Shown: positions 35,690 through 47,190 of the stretch, piece after piece
Numbering within the stretch: position 1 is the first letter of the stretch
Layout of the letters: the number at the start of each line of letters is the position of its first letter
Assembly: GCA_918807975.1 (NCBI GenBank)
Contig: OU964923.1
Coordinates: 24,471,235 to 24,535,234, forward strand
Length of the DNA stretch: 64,000 nt
From: Aplidium turbinatum
Lineage: Eukaryota > Chordata > Ascidiacea > Aplousobranchia > Polyclinidae
Direction of reading: 5' to 3'
Translations under genes and position numbers: made by a program
Notes under the pieces: generated by a model
Told to the model about the DNA's origin: nothing
The model's input: only the letters and a program-made list of their open reading frames with translations
The model's database searches: none

Positions 35690-36240
35690 ATGCAGACGCC
35701 AACGTTGGCAAGATGTTTTATGCACCAATTGGATGCATCTGGCCAGCGTTGGCGTCTGCATCTTGCCAAGGTTGGCGTCTGCATCTAGCCAGCGTTGGCT
35801 TCTGCATCTAGCCAACGTTGGCGTCTACATCTAGCCAACGTTGGCGTCTGCATCTTACCAATGTTGGCAAGATGTTTTATGCACCATTTGGATGGATCTG
35901 GCCAGCGTTGGCGTCTGCATCTTGCCAAGGTTGGCGTCTGCATCTAGCCAGCGTTGGCTTCTGCATCTACCCAACGTTGGCGTCTACATCTAGCCAACGT
36001 TGGCGTCTGCATCTTACCAATGTTGGCAAAATGTTTTATGCACCATTTGAATGCATCTGGCCAACGTTGGCGTCTGCATCTAGCCAACGTTGGCGTCTGC
36101 ATCTTGCCAATGTTGGCAAAATGTTTTATGCACCATTTTGCTTCATCTGGCCAACATTGGCGTCTGCATCTGACCAACGTTGGCAAAGTGTTTTATGCAC
36201 CATTTTTCTTCATCTGGCCAAGGTTGGCCAGACGTTTTAT
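35690..36240. repeat. 23-bp palindromic tandem array (GCCAACGTTGGC), copy 1
   Basis: Units of 23 bp combine the 12-bp palindrome GCCAACGTTGGC (variants GCCAGCGTTGGC, GCCAAGGTTGGC) with a GTCTGCATCTA linker. About every 140-170 bp the array is broken by TTTTATGCACCATTTGGATG, giving a higher-order repeat. The periodic sequence opens long frames in all directions; these are by-products, not genes. A matching array lies at 50500-51090. Confidence 0.93.
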
Positions 36241-36544
36241 GCATCATGATGCTTCATCTGACCCATTGTGCTACCCACGCCCTGACCAAGGTTGGCCATA
36301 TAAAACTAACTGGTGCATGAAACATCTGAACAACATTGGCATCTACATTTGCCAAATGTCTCTGTACCTAAACCTCGCTCATCACCAAAAGTTTATTGTT
36401 GAACCTGGCTAATCCTTGGGCGAAAGAACAGCATTAACACGGATTTATAAGCAATACTACTCCCTTTGTGACAAAGCAAAGTAACAGCCGAGCTTCGTAT
36501 ATTTTCACATTTATTAGAAACAAGCCACATCAAATTGTATAGAT

Positions 36545-37667
36545 CAGGGGCGGGCAACTTCTCCAGTCGGCGGGCCTGATATGGGAAAATGAAGTACTTG
36601 GCGGGCCGGATTTATGAATCGCTACATTAATCGCGTATTTATCTACCTAGACAAGGAATAAATCGTATTTAATGTAATGTAAACTTTAAGTTTAAAGCTA
36701 GAGACCAAAAACAGTATTTAATGAATTTATTAACAATTAACGTAATGTACTTCAATAGCTGCTGAAGTCAATGAGACATCTGTGGTCGATCAAAGTTGTC
36801 AACAAGTTCTTTGAATTCTGGCTGCATGTCGGACGTAGAAACCCTCAGTAAAGACTGCACGTAAACATCAGTGAGATTGGATCGCAGCTTTGTCTTGTTA
36901 ATGTTCATGGTCGAATATGTTTGCTCGCAAATGTATGTAGACCCGAACAGAACAAGTAGTTTCATGGCCATCTTTCTCAGGTTGGCAAGCTTGGACTCAT
37001 TCAGTGACGCATGAAATTTATCAATGCCGTTAGATTGGAATATCTCTTTCAGGGTAGAGTCACACTGCAAATCAATCAATTCCAGCTGTACGGCATCCGG
37101 CACCTTTTCAAACTCAGGTGCAAAAGGTGATGACAAGATATCAAACTCAGCAGAAAGTTTCTGAAAGTCTGCAAAACGACGACCAAATTCATTGCCTAGT
37201 GCAGATGTCATATTGGTGTCCTACTTCTCAATTGTCATCATCTGGGGTGCCATAGTTTCGAGTGTTGGAAAGTGCGTTGTGATATTCTCATTGAGCTGGC
37301 GATAAAACAGTTTTAGCTTCACCCTGAATGCCTTCATTGTTGAGTACATTTCGTGAGCAAAAGTGCCCTTCCCTTGAAGTCTAGTGTTCAATTCTTACAA
37401 AAGACAAAGAAAAAGAATGGAAGGGCCCGTTTATGACAGAACAGGACATGCTTGTCACTCGACTAAATACCGAAAACAAAGAATCAAAAAACATAAAGAA
37501 TAATAATAACTGTCACTATTATTTGACGTAGTAAGCAAGTAGTGGAGGATTGCGGCAGAGTGTGGCCGCGGGCCATTATCATTTAAAGACCGGAAGCTGT
37601 CTGCGGGCCGCTCAAAATTCCGTCGCGGGCCGAATCCGGCCCGCGGGCCGTATGTTGCCCGTCCCTG
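36545..37667 (-). mobile_element. hAT element remnant (GTF2IRD2-like transposase tail)
   Basis: It is inserted in large element copy 1. The ends CAGGGGCGGGCAAC and TTGCCCGTCCCTG are flanked by the exact 8-bp duplication gtatagat at 36537-36544 and 37668-37675. The minus strand encodes part of the transposase C-terminus (37211-36768), including LVLFGSTYICEQTYSTMNI, NKTKLRSNLTDVY and DNFDRPQMSH, as in GTF2IRD2/EPM2AIP1-related hAT proteins. An upstream piece, EMYSTMKAFRVKLKLFYRQL, lies at about 37290-37350. The N-terminal half is absent. Confidence 0.9.
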
Positions 37668-37860
37668 GTATAGATAGATGAATTCATCGCACATCAGCAG
37701 CTTTCTTTTGTGAATCGTCGTTATTTTGAGTTCCTGCGATTAAAACAAAAATATTTAAATCAAAAGGGCTGTTTGGCAACAGTGTAGAATTTTGACCAGT
37801 TGTCGTCCAGGATAATACGACGTTAACGTTAATTGACAATCTGCAATATCAATGTAATAT

Positions 37861-38891
37861 CTAGGGCCATTTAAAGTCATTAAAGTCATATTTTTTTCTG
37901 TGCATCAGTATGTCGTGAAATCAATTTTAACGCAAAAACCGCATCCTATGAGGTATATTAAAAAAGTTTTGAAGTCATATAAAGTCATATTTTCCTGGTT
38001 AGGTCATAAATCAGCTTTTTAAGTTATATAGTCATATTTTTGAGTTATAAAGTGATACCGTTGTATACTTTAAATAAAAAGTACCAATTTAAGCGGTGAA
38101 GCAATTAAGCACTAAGAAAGTAAGGCAATTTCTGATTGAACGAAGGCAAACTGTAGGATTAGCCTACATAACACTTACAGTCACAGACCTATATTTTATG
38201 AGGTCACACATTGCATTGTGTTGCAACACAATCTGTTCTACTTCTGTGCATTGAAGTGGAACGTCATGTGAAGTTCAGTCAGTGGGTAGACAAGCTAAAA
38301 AGCTCAACCTCGGTCTACTTATATACAAATACAGTACAACTAGTAGCAAACTGAAGAACATAACAGTTAAATATATACAGAGACTTAGACATAGAGAGAA
38401 TATCTGGTTCATGATGCAAAAAGTGAAACAATCAAATGCAGCGAAAGTCAAAGCGATTTTAAATGCCCCTGAAAAGATCCGCTTGAGCTCAAAAATTACA
38501 GAAGCGATTGGACAAAAACGATGTGAAACAAATTACTGAGCTACAAAGACAAGACATTTCACCAGCGCTTTATGCAAAACTGCAGAAGTGTCAACCCACA
38601 GCAGCGTCTGTGGAGCGCTCATTTTCCTTACTAAAGTCATTTTTACGTCCAAATCGTAACTTCAAAGACTCTAACATTCCACACTACATGAAACTGTACT
38701 ACAACAGTGGTTTAAAATAAAAATGGATGTGTATTACTGTTATGTTGCGTATGTTTTACTCTTTAGTTCCGTGAGTGACGTTGTTCGCATGTAAAAATAA
38801 ACGATTTTCACATAAAGTCATATAAAGTCATATTTTCCAAAAAATAAAGTCATATTATTGATTTTCTAAGGTCATATAAAAATGGCCCTAG
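37861..38891 (+). mobile_element. hAT-like element with CTAGGGCCATTT ends
   Basis: It is inserted in large element copy 1; the uninterrupted sequence is seen in copy 2 near 52300. The ends are CTAGGGCCATTTAAAGTCAT and AAAATGGCCCTAG. Subterminal regions repeat AAAGTCATATAAAGTCATA. The plus strand keeps a hAT C-terminal piece at 38508-38720 with ALYAKLQKCQPTAASVERSF and SLLKSFLRPNRNF, plus weaker coding at 38282-38539 in another frame. A clean 8-bp duplication is not visible (tgtaatat against attaccct), so the termini or flank have changed. Confidence 0.8.
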
Positions 38892-40532
38892 ATTACCCTC
38901 TCTCCAACGTGCGTGACAAAAAACTTCATCATTCGCTTCTGCGCCACACAGAGCAATAATCAAGTTCCAATACATTCTAACTGCTTGTACAGTAGTTATT
39001 CAGTAAATAAAGCAACACATTCGCAGTTGTCTTTCAAACATATAACAAACTCACCAAAAGTTAGTTTTTGCCGTTTTCGGCCACCTTGCCTGTCCTTCCA
39101 ATTTCGAAATCACTCTGAAACACTTCATCAATTTGCTGCACAGCAGCAGCTTTGTCGTGCGCCATCACCACGTCTAACCATGAAAGCAAAAAAGAAGTGT
39201 TAAATCAGTATGTAAATGCCTCTCAAACGAGTGCTTAGACTTCACGATGTTTTTTTTCTTTCTTTGTTCTCGACATGACTTGAACTGTGTTGTGTTCGAT
39301 AACAAATACAATGATTGGCATAAGTCCACTGGTACAATCGCTTGCATTTTTGCCAACAACTTGACTTAAATTTGCCGCCTGCAAAATGTACATCGAATGT
39401 AATGACAGGGGTTTCATCCATCATATTAAAAAGCTTCAGCACTTGTTACAGAAATTCTCGACTGTTACAAATGACAGCCAACGTTTAAGGTTTATTTTGG
39501 GATTCAACTGACGGCATGACATCACAAGCTCTGCTACTTTGCTGATATCTTCTTAGCACTCATCTAGGAGCACCGGCACTAAATTTGTCATGAAAATATT
39601 TCATATGAAAGTTTTCCATTGGTCATTGAGTTTTATAACTTTCTCTAAATTGAGTTTTATAACTTTCTTTAAATTGTGTAAACGTAGCCTAGTGACAAAA
39701 AGGACTTTACACAATATTTCAGGTTTTATGAATAAGACATTCACTTACCAGGTTTTCATAAACATTGTCGTAAGTCATTCCTATAGTCTCATTTTGATCA
39801 TTTCTAAAACTTCTTTCGGCCGTAATATCTCAATTGAATTCGATTTTTTTATATTTTCGATGCAAGAAGCAAAAATTCCTCTTAGCGCTGTTCACATAAG
39901 CATTGTGCTCTCGTCTCTCCACCACAGTCCATGTATTTGTGTATTGCGCACAACCCGCCATGCTTGAACAGTCGAAGTGAATCGAGTGACGTCATAATCC
40001 CTTTAGCAAAGGATTAAATCATGGCTTTTGTCTTCCTTCATCAAAACAAACCAAGCTGTTCTGCTAAATTGCATCCCCTCACGTTGATATAACGCATCGC
40101 CGCATTCTAAAGCTTTGTTGACTATTTCACTTCAACGTGTCACCAAGTTTTTGAATGCGAGACTCTAACTTCGGGAAACTTGTCACTTTTTCAAATTCTT
40201 TTGTGTTAAATCGCCCTTGTTGCTCTTGCAGTAAAAGTTTTCTTTTTTCGCTTTCTTTTCTAGGTTTGGTGGCTGTGCATTTTTAAGATTATGTTCTTCA
40301 AACACTGTTTTATTGATGCATATTTTAAACCTTTTGGTTTTGTCATCTTTTCATTTTGTTGGTGTAAAATTGAAATAAAAGTAATACTGAAGTGAAGTGT
40401 TTGCCTTTTAAATTTGATCGGATAATAAATAAAAAATGCAATTGTTGGCAATACTGATAAAATAGGCTATTGGTGGTTGCTGATCACACTATGCTGTGTA
40501 GTGTGTAATGTATTTTGACTAAACACATGAAT

Positions 40533-42734
40533 CAGTAGCGCACCCAGAAAAAAATTTAGGGGGGGGCTAATTTAGAAATGTTGGCCGAGTGATTTGCGAC
40601 AATAATGACAGTAGGCCAATGCCCATCCCTTTGATTAATATTTAAAGGCACTCACCGGCCACGGCCCACAACCCACCGGTTGCCGATACATCAGGATTCG
40701 TTCTCTCAATCAGATTACAAGTTGGCCTAGTGAACCCCATGGTATTAGAACCATCAGCACTCTCATCCCTACGTCCACTCTCGGAATCTTCTATAGATCT
40801 CGGCTTTTTCGTCATGTATGACAAAATAGAATTAGCTTTCCGTTTACCAACACAAATAAGTGCGAAAACAACAACTAGCGCAAAAACAGTTTGAAACAAA
40901 ACACTAATTTTGTGAACAATAAATGTGATGTGGACATTTTTCCTACTTACAAAACATTCACAATTAGTTCGTATTTTCAATTAAAGTTCCAGACGCTTTC
41001 GTCTTTCTGCTCAAATATCGTATATAATTTTACATGTCCGTGTGATTCAGCATTGACGTACGGTACATCGGTATGTCCACCCAGGGGCGCAGGAAGCGGG
41101 GGGATGCTCCCCCACCTTCAAGTTAAGGATGGTAGAAGTAGGGGATTGCTCACTCAAAAGTAAGATGGACAACTTACTGGAGAGTCATAATGTTTTGACA
41201 AAATTTGATGCAACTACAGCTTGAGGTCTACTGCCATATGTCGCATACTCAGGTGCAGTTTATATGACCTGCCCACGTTTGTACAAAGTGTGTATTGCCA
41301 AAATAAACGTAGGAAATATGTGATATCATGTTCATTTAATAGTATTCAAGTCATGATAATGCAGCGGTATACTTCACGCAACAGCGGTAACGGTAAGTAG
41401 CCTCAAACTGCTGTAGTGAGGTTTTGCAGATTTTTTAGCACCCAAAATTTTAACCAAATATAACAATTCATTTGATGAGAATAAATTTACCTAAAAGCAA
41501 AAAAAACGTTGTGCAGTTCTGTTAATTTTTGAACTTCTTAGTAACCCTCCAGCTGTCCTTTTCGTAGGAAAAATCATTAAAGTGAGTCGTCCCGGTATTC
41601 TACTGCCCCTACTTCAAGTTGTCTGTAGATGGAGGGGTAGTGGTGCCCTTTTAAGGTCATGTAAGCTACTGCACATTTTGCAATATAACAATTTCTGCTA
41701 TTCGCTTTTAGCCTAATTATAATCTTTCATTTTTGGCTTAAAATAATATTCACGCCACAAAATTATGTAGGCCTTAACTCAGTAGGTTACATCAATATGA
41801 CATAGCATGACGCCCTTCTTTGTATACCGGACACTTATAGGCTATCATTACTCAATTGTGAGCTGATAGATGAGCATTATCGCTATAGCTTATCTTAAAG
41901 CTTTTAAAAAAATTGGGCTTTCAGTAAACAAAAGTGCCCTTTTTTCATAATCCTGCCACTCCCACCAGTCAAAAATCGTTCCGGCGCCCCTGTGTCCACC
42001 AGACATTTGACTGCGGGAAAGGGTCGCTAGTCCTCACACCCGTTGGTCGACGTTGCCTTACATGCGAGAGTGGGAGCTCGCGATGTTGGGGGTGCTCAGC
42101 GAAGGCAAGTCGACCCTTGTGTTCTGTGCCACATGACCACGAGCGTAGCCTACTGGAGCATCTGAATTTTAGAGACTTAAAGAAAAGTGCCACCCAAGAC
42201 CATATCATGGAGTGTTCTTTTTGCCCAGATCAAAAATTCTCTGCTGACTCATTTAAAATTTTACGCAAGAGCAAATCCCAATTTAACACTAAAATTCAGG
42301 AAGCACTGTTATGCTACAACCCAAATTTAAACAAACAATTATTTGCTGGAGGCGCGTCCATTCTCCTTAACATTTACTTGATGTATCACGTTCTCTGTGG
42401 TGCAAACTTTTTTGTAGTTATTTATGTAGTTGCCTTTTCTTAATGTAAGTTTACTTTCAAGAAGTTGAAATTTATTGCATTTTTTAATTATTTTTAGATT
42501 CCTGATGAAGGCTTAAAGTTAAGCCGAAAACGTTCCACTGTTAAAACTATTTGTAAATATGTAAAATATATATTGTTATAATGCTCAGCCCTGTTGTATT
42601 GTTGTGTCTTATTCATGTCTAACCTGTAAGCAAAAGGTATAAATCGGGAACATACAAAAGTCAAAAACTTCATTTTTTGTGGCGGGTTTGGGGGGGGCTT
42701 GAGCCCCCTTAGCCCCATGCTGGGTGCGCTACTG
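40533..42734. mobile_element. hAT-ended element carrying Penelope GIY-YIG fragment, copy A
   Basis: The ends CAGTAGCGCACCCAG and CTGGGTGCGCTACTG are flanked by the exact duplication acatgaat at 40525-40532 and 42735-42742. On the minus strand (40980-40642) is a hAT-like N-terminal piece, KRKANSILSYMTKKPRSIED. On the plus strand is a GIY-YIG endonuclease fragment of Penelope type: NIVYNFTCPCDSALTY near 41015-41065, then EHLNFRDLKKS and NPNLNKQLFAGGASILLNIY near 42150-42385, followed by GATGAAGGCTTAAAGTTAAG. A MITE (41082-41992) splits the GIY-YIG part. Copy B is at 56818-58669. Confidence 0.85.
41082..41992. mobile_element. hAT-type MITE nested in copy A, 911 bp
   Basis: The ends CAGGGGCGCAGGAAGC and GTTCCGGCGCCCCTG are flanked by the exact duplication tgtccacc at 41074-41081 and 41993-42000. 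It has no transposase. Copy B of the host element lacks this insert, which confirms the boundaries. An eroded relative lies at 27786-28190, and the AAAAGTGCCCTTTTT motif recurs near 58830-58890. Confidence 0.9.
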
Positions 42735-42742
42735 ACATGAAT

Positions 42743-43863
42743 AAGCCATGTAGGCTAGTAGCCTATTTTCAAAGAATGCAACAAGTGAAGCTGAAATGAA
42801 GTGTCAAAAGTCCTTTTGAATCGGAAAAAGTGTTGGCAAAATTACCAGCCTTGTGCCAACACATCCAGCAAATAGCAAACGTTGTACTTGTTCATTTTGT
42901 ACAAACGTGTGAAGGAAACTTTAAACTGTTTCGGTATATCAAGCACGTTTTAACGTTCGCGTTTTGTCGCCTCTAGCTTTTTATGGACCTCTGCTCTGTT
43001 TGGCATTAAGAAGCTGAAATAGCATTTGCCAATCACGGCAGCATTTGCCAATCACACAACTATGTTTTTCAACTAAACCACATAAGAAGTCTGTGTTGGT
43101 ATTTTTAAAGATGAAACAAATAAACATGAAATAAAATGTTTGAAAACTTTTTGAACGCATAATCAGAAAAATGGTAATTGTTGGCATATTGCTGGTAATG
43201 TTGGACAAAATCGCCAACTTTGTGCCAACACATCTAGCATATAACCAACGTTGCAATATTGTTTATTTTGTGGAAACGTGTAGGCTAATGGAAACTTTAA
43301 ACTGTTTCGGCATCAAGCACGTTATCACGCTCGCGTTTTGTTGCTCCTATCTTTTCTGGACCTCTGCTCAGTTTGGCATTAACAAACTGAAATGAAATTA
43401 CTTTGTTGGCAAAACATTGGCTACACTTCTGACCAACGCTGGCCTTAAATATTCATAGTATGTTTGTACAGTATTAGAAAAACAATAGCAGAATTGATAA
43501 CTTATTATTAAAATTTAAAATTGTAGCAAAATGATGATATACATTTGCATAATTTGCAAGAAACACCAAAATTGTTATGAATTGGCACAACATTGGCAAT
43601 GCTTCTGACCAATGTTGGCCAATCACACAACTGTATTTTGAAGCAATACCACATGAAAAGAGGTTTGTGTTAGTATATTTTCAGATTAAAACAAATCAAC
43701 CTGAAATAAAATCTTAGAGAACTTTTTGAACGCATAATAAGAATAATCGTAAACGTTGGCGTATTGTTGGCAATGTTGGCAAAATGTTGGACAAAATTGC
43801 CAACATTGTGCCAACACACCCAGCATATAGCCAACGATGGCCCAACAATCAATGTTTGCTGGG
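42743..43863. repeat. Right arm of large element copy 1 with partly duplicated blocks
   Basis: Two related blocks begin near 42885 and 43248, each with a CAACGTTG..TTTATTTTGTGGAAACGTGT phrase followed by AAACTGTTTCGG, CAAGCACGTT and a GACCTCTGCTC phrase. They resemble the (TTCAG)-tailed retroelement at 32735. The last 150 bp are dense in GTTGGC/GCCAAC words that mirror the left arm. No coding sequence was found. Confidence 0.75.
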
Positions 43864-44017
43864 AACTTGAGCCCCAATGTGCAAAGTCAGACTTGGAGAA
43901 TGGATAGCCTGACCCAGATTTTTAATCACAGCTTGATGTTGATCAATATAGGCTAAGCACCACTTTGAAGGAAAAAAAGATTTATTCTACCAATTGTCTC
44001 CGATGGACGATTGTACA

Positions 44018-44866
44018 CAGGCCTGGATTAACCATTGTGCTAGGGTTTGCTAAAGCACAGGGGCCCCGCAGACAGAGGGCCCCACTTTTCCTAAAAATGA
44101 AATAAATAAAATAACAAAATTTTCCTGAAAAAAAAAACAGATTATACAGAGTGTCATGAATTTAGCGAAAGAATTTCCTACTGATGTTGATCTCTGTCTT
44201 GTTGATGAACTTTTGAATTTCTACCTGTATCTTAAAAAGGCTTATGGAAATAAAGCAAGTTTTAGTCATGAAAACATGTACCAGATAATAAACAATGACG
44301 AAGTTGAAGCTACTTTACCTAATGTACGGTAGAAACAATTCTTAGATTGTTTCTTTGTATGATGGTCATTGGTCACTAACTGTTCTGGAGAAGGATCATT
44401 CTCTAAGTTGAAAAGAATCAAAAACGTACTTCGGTCTACAATGACACAATAGCGATTGGCTAATCTGTGCCTTCTCAGCATAGAGTATGATAAACTGTGA
44501 CTTGGATAGCATAGATTTTAATAGCATAGATAAGGATAGCATCAATTTTGATGCTATCCTTACAGACTTTGCAGCAAAGAAAGCCAGAAAAAAGTTGTGC
44601 GACTGAATTTCATGTTAGTTTTCTAAATCCTATTGGTAGTTAGTGAATGAAAGAGCAGTTTAGAATAGAAATTCTGAATAACTTTTCATTGCAATTTGCG
44701 ATGTAGTGTGCAGTAGCCTACTAACAGTGGTCCCTTGCTACAATGTTTTCCCTTGCACGGTTTCGTTGATTTAATGTGTGTGATTTTGCATCCATTATCG
44801 TAAGCTGGTAAGGGCCCCGTAAAATTCATTAGCACAGGGGCCCCATTTGACCTTAATCCGGGCCTG
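44018..44866 (+). mobile_element. Decayed hAT element, 849 bp
   Basis: The ends CAGGCCTGGATTAACC and CCTTAATCCGGGCCTG are flanked by the exact duplication attgtaca at 44010-44017 and 44867-44874. The plus strand keeps a C-terminal trace, VTNCSGEGSFSKLKRIKNVL, near 44370-44430. It belongs with the nested element at 12575-14083. A 30-bp perfect hairpin (AAGGATAGCATCAAT and its complement) lies near 44532-44561. Confidence 0.88.
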
Positions 44867-44875
44867 ATTGTACAG

Positions 44876-45325
44876 TTCAGTTTGTTTTTATTTCTGACCA
44901 TCACAACAACAAAAAACAATATATGACAAACATAGCAGAGGTCTAGAAAAAGGTAGAAGCGACAAAACGCGGACGTTACAACGTGCATGATACCAAAGCA
45001 GGACAATCAGTTTAAAGTATGGCACGGTCGCAACACCTTAATAATTTTTTTTTATAGATTTAGAAAAAAAGAGAAAAAAGGCTAATAATTTATTTATTAT
45101 TGTTTGTTAACAATTTAAAAGTAAAAAAAATGTAAAAAAGACGGTTGCTATGCTGATCGACCTTGGTAGGTTATCAAAAGTGTTGATGGTCTTGAGGGGA
45201 ACACTCTTGATGCGTTAGTTCATCACGTAAAGCAAGGTAGGCAAAGAAAACCCCTGAAAGAAATCCTACCACGGGCAAAGCCATTTCAAACGCAACGCAC
45301 CAGGCCTCGCAAGACTAACAAAAAA
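44876..45325 (-). mobile_element. Non-LTR retroelement 3' end with TTCAG tail, copy 2
   Basis: It aligns with 32735-33240 along most of its length (GTAGAAGCGACAAAACGCG, GAAATCCTACCACGGGCAAA, GGGGAACAC). The tail is short (GTTCAGTTTG). The hAT element at 44018-44866 lies directly beside the tail. Confidence 0.65.
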
Positions 45326-46204
45326 CGATACAGTAGATATTATTGAAACAGCATAGAAATACAGTATAAACAATTTATTGAAGGCTTTCTTTTTAAAAGT
45401 CACGTAGATAATACTGGTAGTCAGTTAATTGCGTCCCGCTTAGCCGTAATCGTAAGTTATGGGCTATGCAACCCGCAGGCCGCCGCAGGAGATGGAGTGC
45501 TACATGCATGAAATATTGTAAGCGCTCTTGAAACATCAGACAGAAACTAAATTAAGAGAACGTTTAGTCGTCGTCAGTGTAGCCCAGCGGCCCAGAGTTA
45601 GGGAGGCAGCAACCTTGACAACGTGGGATCAATCCACCTTCGTCACCACTTTTTCTCTTTTTGAATTATTATCAAAGTTCAAAGTAAGAATCAACTCTAT
45701 AGCCAAATGCCAGAAGGGTCACACCGAAATGCAGATTGATTGAAAGCAGTCTTGCTCAGCAAGCCAAACTGGTCATTCTTACACCAATCCAACGCTAGAA
45801 GACGTTGATTTGATGTATGGAATACTGTTCACCACCGGCCAGACTTTAAGATAAACGCAGCCAGCACTAAAACCAACCAGTAAATAGAGGCGTGTTAATT
45901 GGAATTCAATGCGTTTGCCATCCGCAGTTAAAGTTACGTTTCTCGGCGAAATAACTGAAAGGCCGTTTTGTTCTCACTAATTTTCACAAAGTGTAGCAGC
46001 TTTTCTCTGATTAATTAATTGCAGCAAACGCTCAAAGAAGAACTCTCGGCCGTTATTAGCAATTACAGTAGAACTCGTCTAATTTGACAGTTTGCTTTAT
46101 TCGTCACACTATCGTCAGTTCCGTTTTGGTGTAGCCTACAGCAGTTTTGTCCAGTTTGCATAATTCATCACTTTTTTCTAATCCCCTTGAGGTGACGAAT
46201 GCTA
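45326..46204. other. Non-coding stretch with SINE-like and MITE fragments
   Basis: At 45575-45660 the phrase GTGTAGCCCAGCGGCCCAGA followed by GTGGGATCAATCCACC suggests a tRNA-derived SINE head. A diverged family P palindromic MITE lies at about 45756-45836 (CCAATCCAACGCTAG, GACGTTGATTTGATG). No gene was recognised. Confidence 0.5.
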
Positions 46205-46212
46205 CAGTAGGC

Positions 46213-47182
46213 CAGGGATATCTAAAGAAGGGGGTATGAAGGCTCAGAGCGATAGCTGATTCTCATGACACTAGAAGGGCGGTAGTTGGTACCGCGTTAA
46301 ACATGCGGTTCTTTTTTAAATTGCAGAAAGTTTTGTAGTGCAGCTGGTACACTCAGCTACACAAGACAGTTAGCAAGTGTTATGTAGAACATATTTAAAG
46401 AATACTTGTTTGAAAAGACAGTTGAAAGGTTACCAGTTAGCTGTTTTTTTGACAAAACCAATGCAGTTGGCTAGGTGTAAAGCAAGTAATACGGGTAGTT
46501 GAATCAGGGATATCTAGAGAAGGGGATGCGAAGGCTTCACAGCAATTGCCTTATTCTTATGACACTACCAGGGCGGTATCTTGTAGCGCGTTAAACAAGC
46601 AGTTCTTCTCAAAATTGCAGAAAGTTTTATAGTGTAGCTGGCACAGTAAGCTACAGAAGACAGTTAGTAAATGCTACATAGAGCATATTCAAAGAATACT
46701 TCTTTGAAAAGTTACCAGTAAGCTGTTTTTCTTAACAAAGCCTTTGCAGTAGGCTAGATGTAAAGCAAATATACGGGTAGTTGAATTAACAAGTAACCAT
46801 GAGCATACAATTAGTATCAATGACGGTTGCTAATAGTACAATGCAGGTTATCATAACAAGATTTACTAAACTACTATCGGTGCCTATTGTTATTTTACGG
46901 TGAACAGAGATTATTTACGATGAACAGAAGCTCTTCTATTGTCAGACGTATTAAAAGCCTTCATATCCCCTTCTTTAGATACCCCTGAGTTGAATTAAAC
47001 AAGTGATTATGAGCTTTCATTGAACATCCATACCTGGTGGTAATAGTGCAATGCAGGTTGTCATAACAAACTTTATTAAATTACTATATGTGCCAATCGT
47101 TATTTTACCATAAACTGAGATTATTTAAGATAAATAGAAGCCCTTCTATTGTCAGACGTAATAAAAGCCTTCATATCCCCTT
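46213..47182. mobile_element. hAT-type MITE (CAGGGATATCT family), outer copy of a self-nested pair
   Basis: It begins CAGGGATATCTAAAGAAGG and is interrupted at 46505-46987 by another copy of the same family. An 8-bp duplication, cagtaggc, lies at 46205-46212 and 47183-47190. The right end stops at TTCATATCCCCTT, about 15 bp short of the expected TAGATATCCCTG terminus, so the 3' tip has been lost. A third copy lies at 60974-61468. Confidence 0.82.
46505..46987. mobile_element. hAT-type MITE (CAGGGATATCT family), inner copy
   Basis: The ends CAGGGATATCTAGAGAAGG and CCTTCTTTAGATACCCCTG are flanked by the exact duplication agttgaat at 46497-46504 and 46988-46995. It is 483 bp with no coding capacity, and is inserted in the same orientation into its own relative. 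Confidence 0.9.
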
Positions 47183-47190
47183 CAGTAGGC

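Larger units (their letters stand above)
35630..43863. mobile_element. Large inverted-repeat element with palindrome array, copy 1
   Basis: It starts CCCAGTAAACATTGATTG at 35630 and ends with the inverted counterpart CAATCAATGTTTGCTGGG at 43863, about 23 bp of terminal inverted repeat. The left arm holds a 23-bp palindrome array. The right arm (42740-43863) is rich in TTGGC/GCCAA words and carries retroelement-tail sequence. The middle is non-coding apart from later insertions at 36545-37667, 37861-38891 and 40533-42734. Aligned with 50475-56766, the backbone matches in the same order (for example CATCACCAAAAGTTTATTG, ACCTTGCCTGTCCTTCC-like, TCTTTCGGCCGTAAT). No transposase or target duplication could be identified, so it may be foldback-like and non-autonomous. 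Confidence 0.8.

Noticed and set aside
35690-36240. CRISPR-like appearance of the regular repeat array
   Set aside because: There are no unique spacers: linkers are themselves repeated, the context is eukaryotic, and the array is bounded by transposon ends. The same reasoning excludes 28851-29264.
36768-37211. Host GTF2IRD2-like or EPM2AIP1-like gene
   Set aside because: The frame is inside an element with terminal repeats and an exact 8-bp duplication, so it is a transposase tail rather than a domesticated host gene.
39590-39967. 125-codon frame in the large element backbone
   Set aside because: The aligned region of copy 2 (about 53440-53820) does not keep the frame open, which argues against protein-coding selection.
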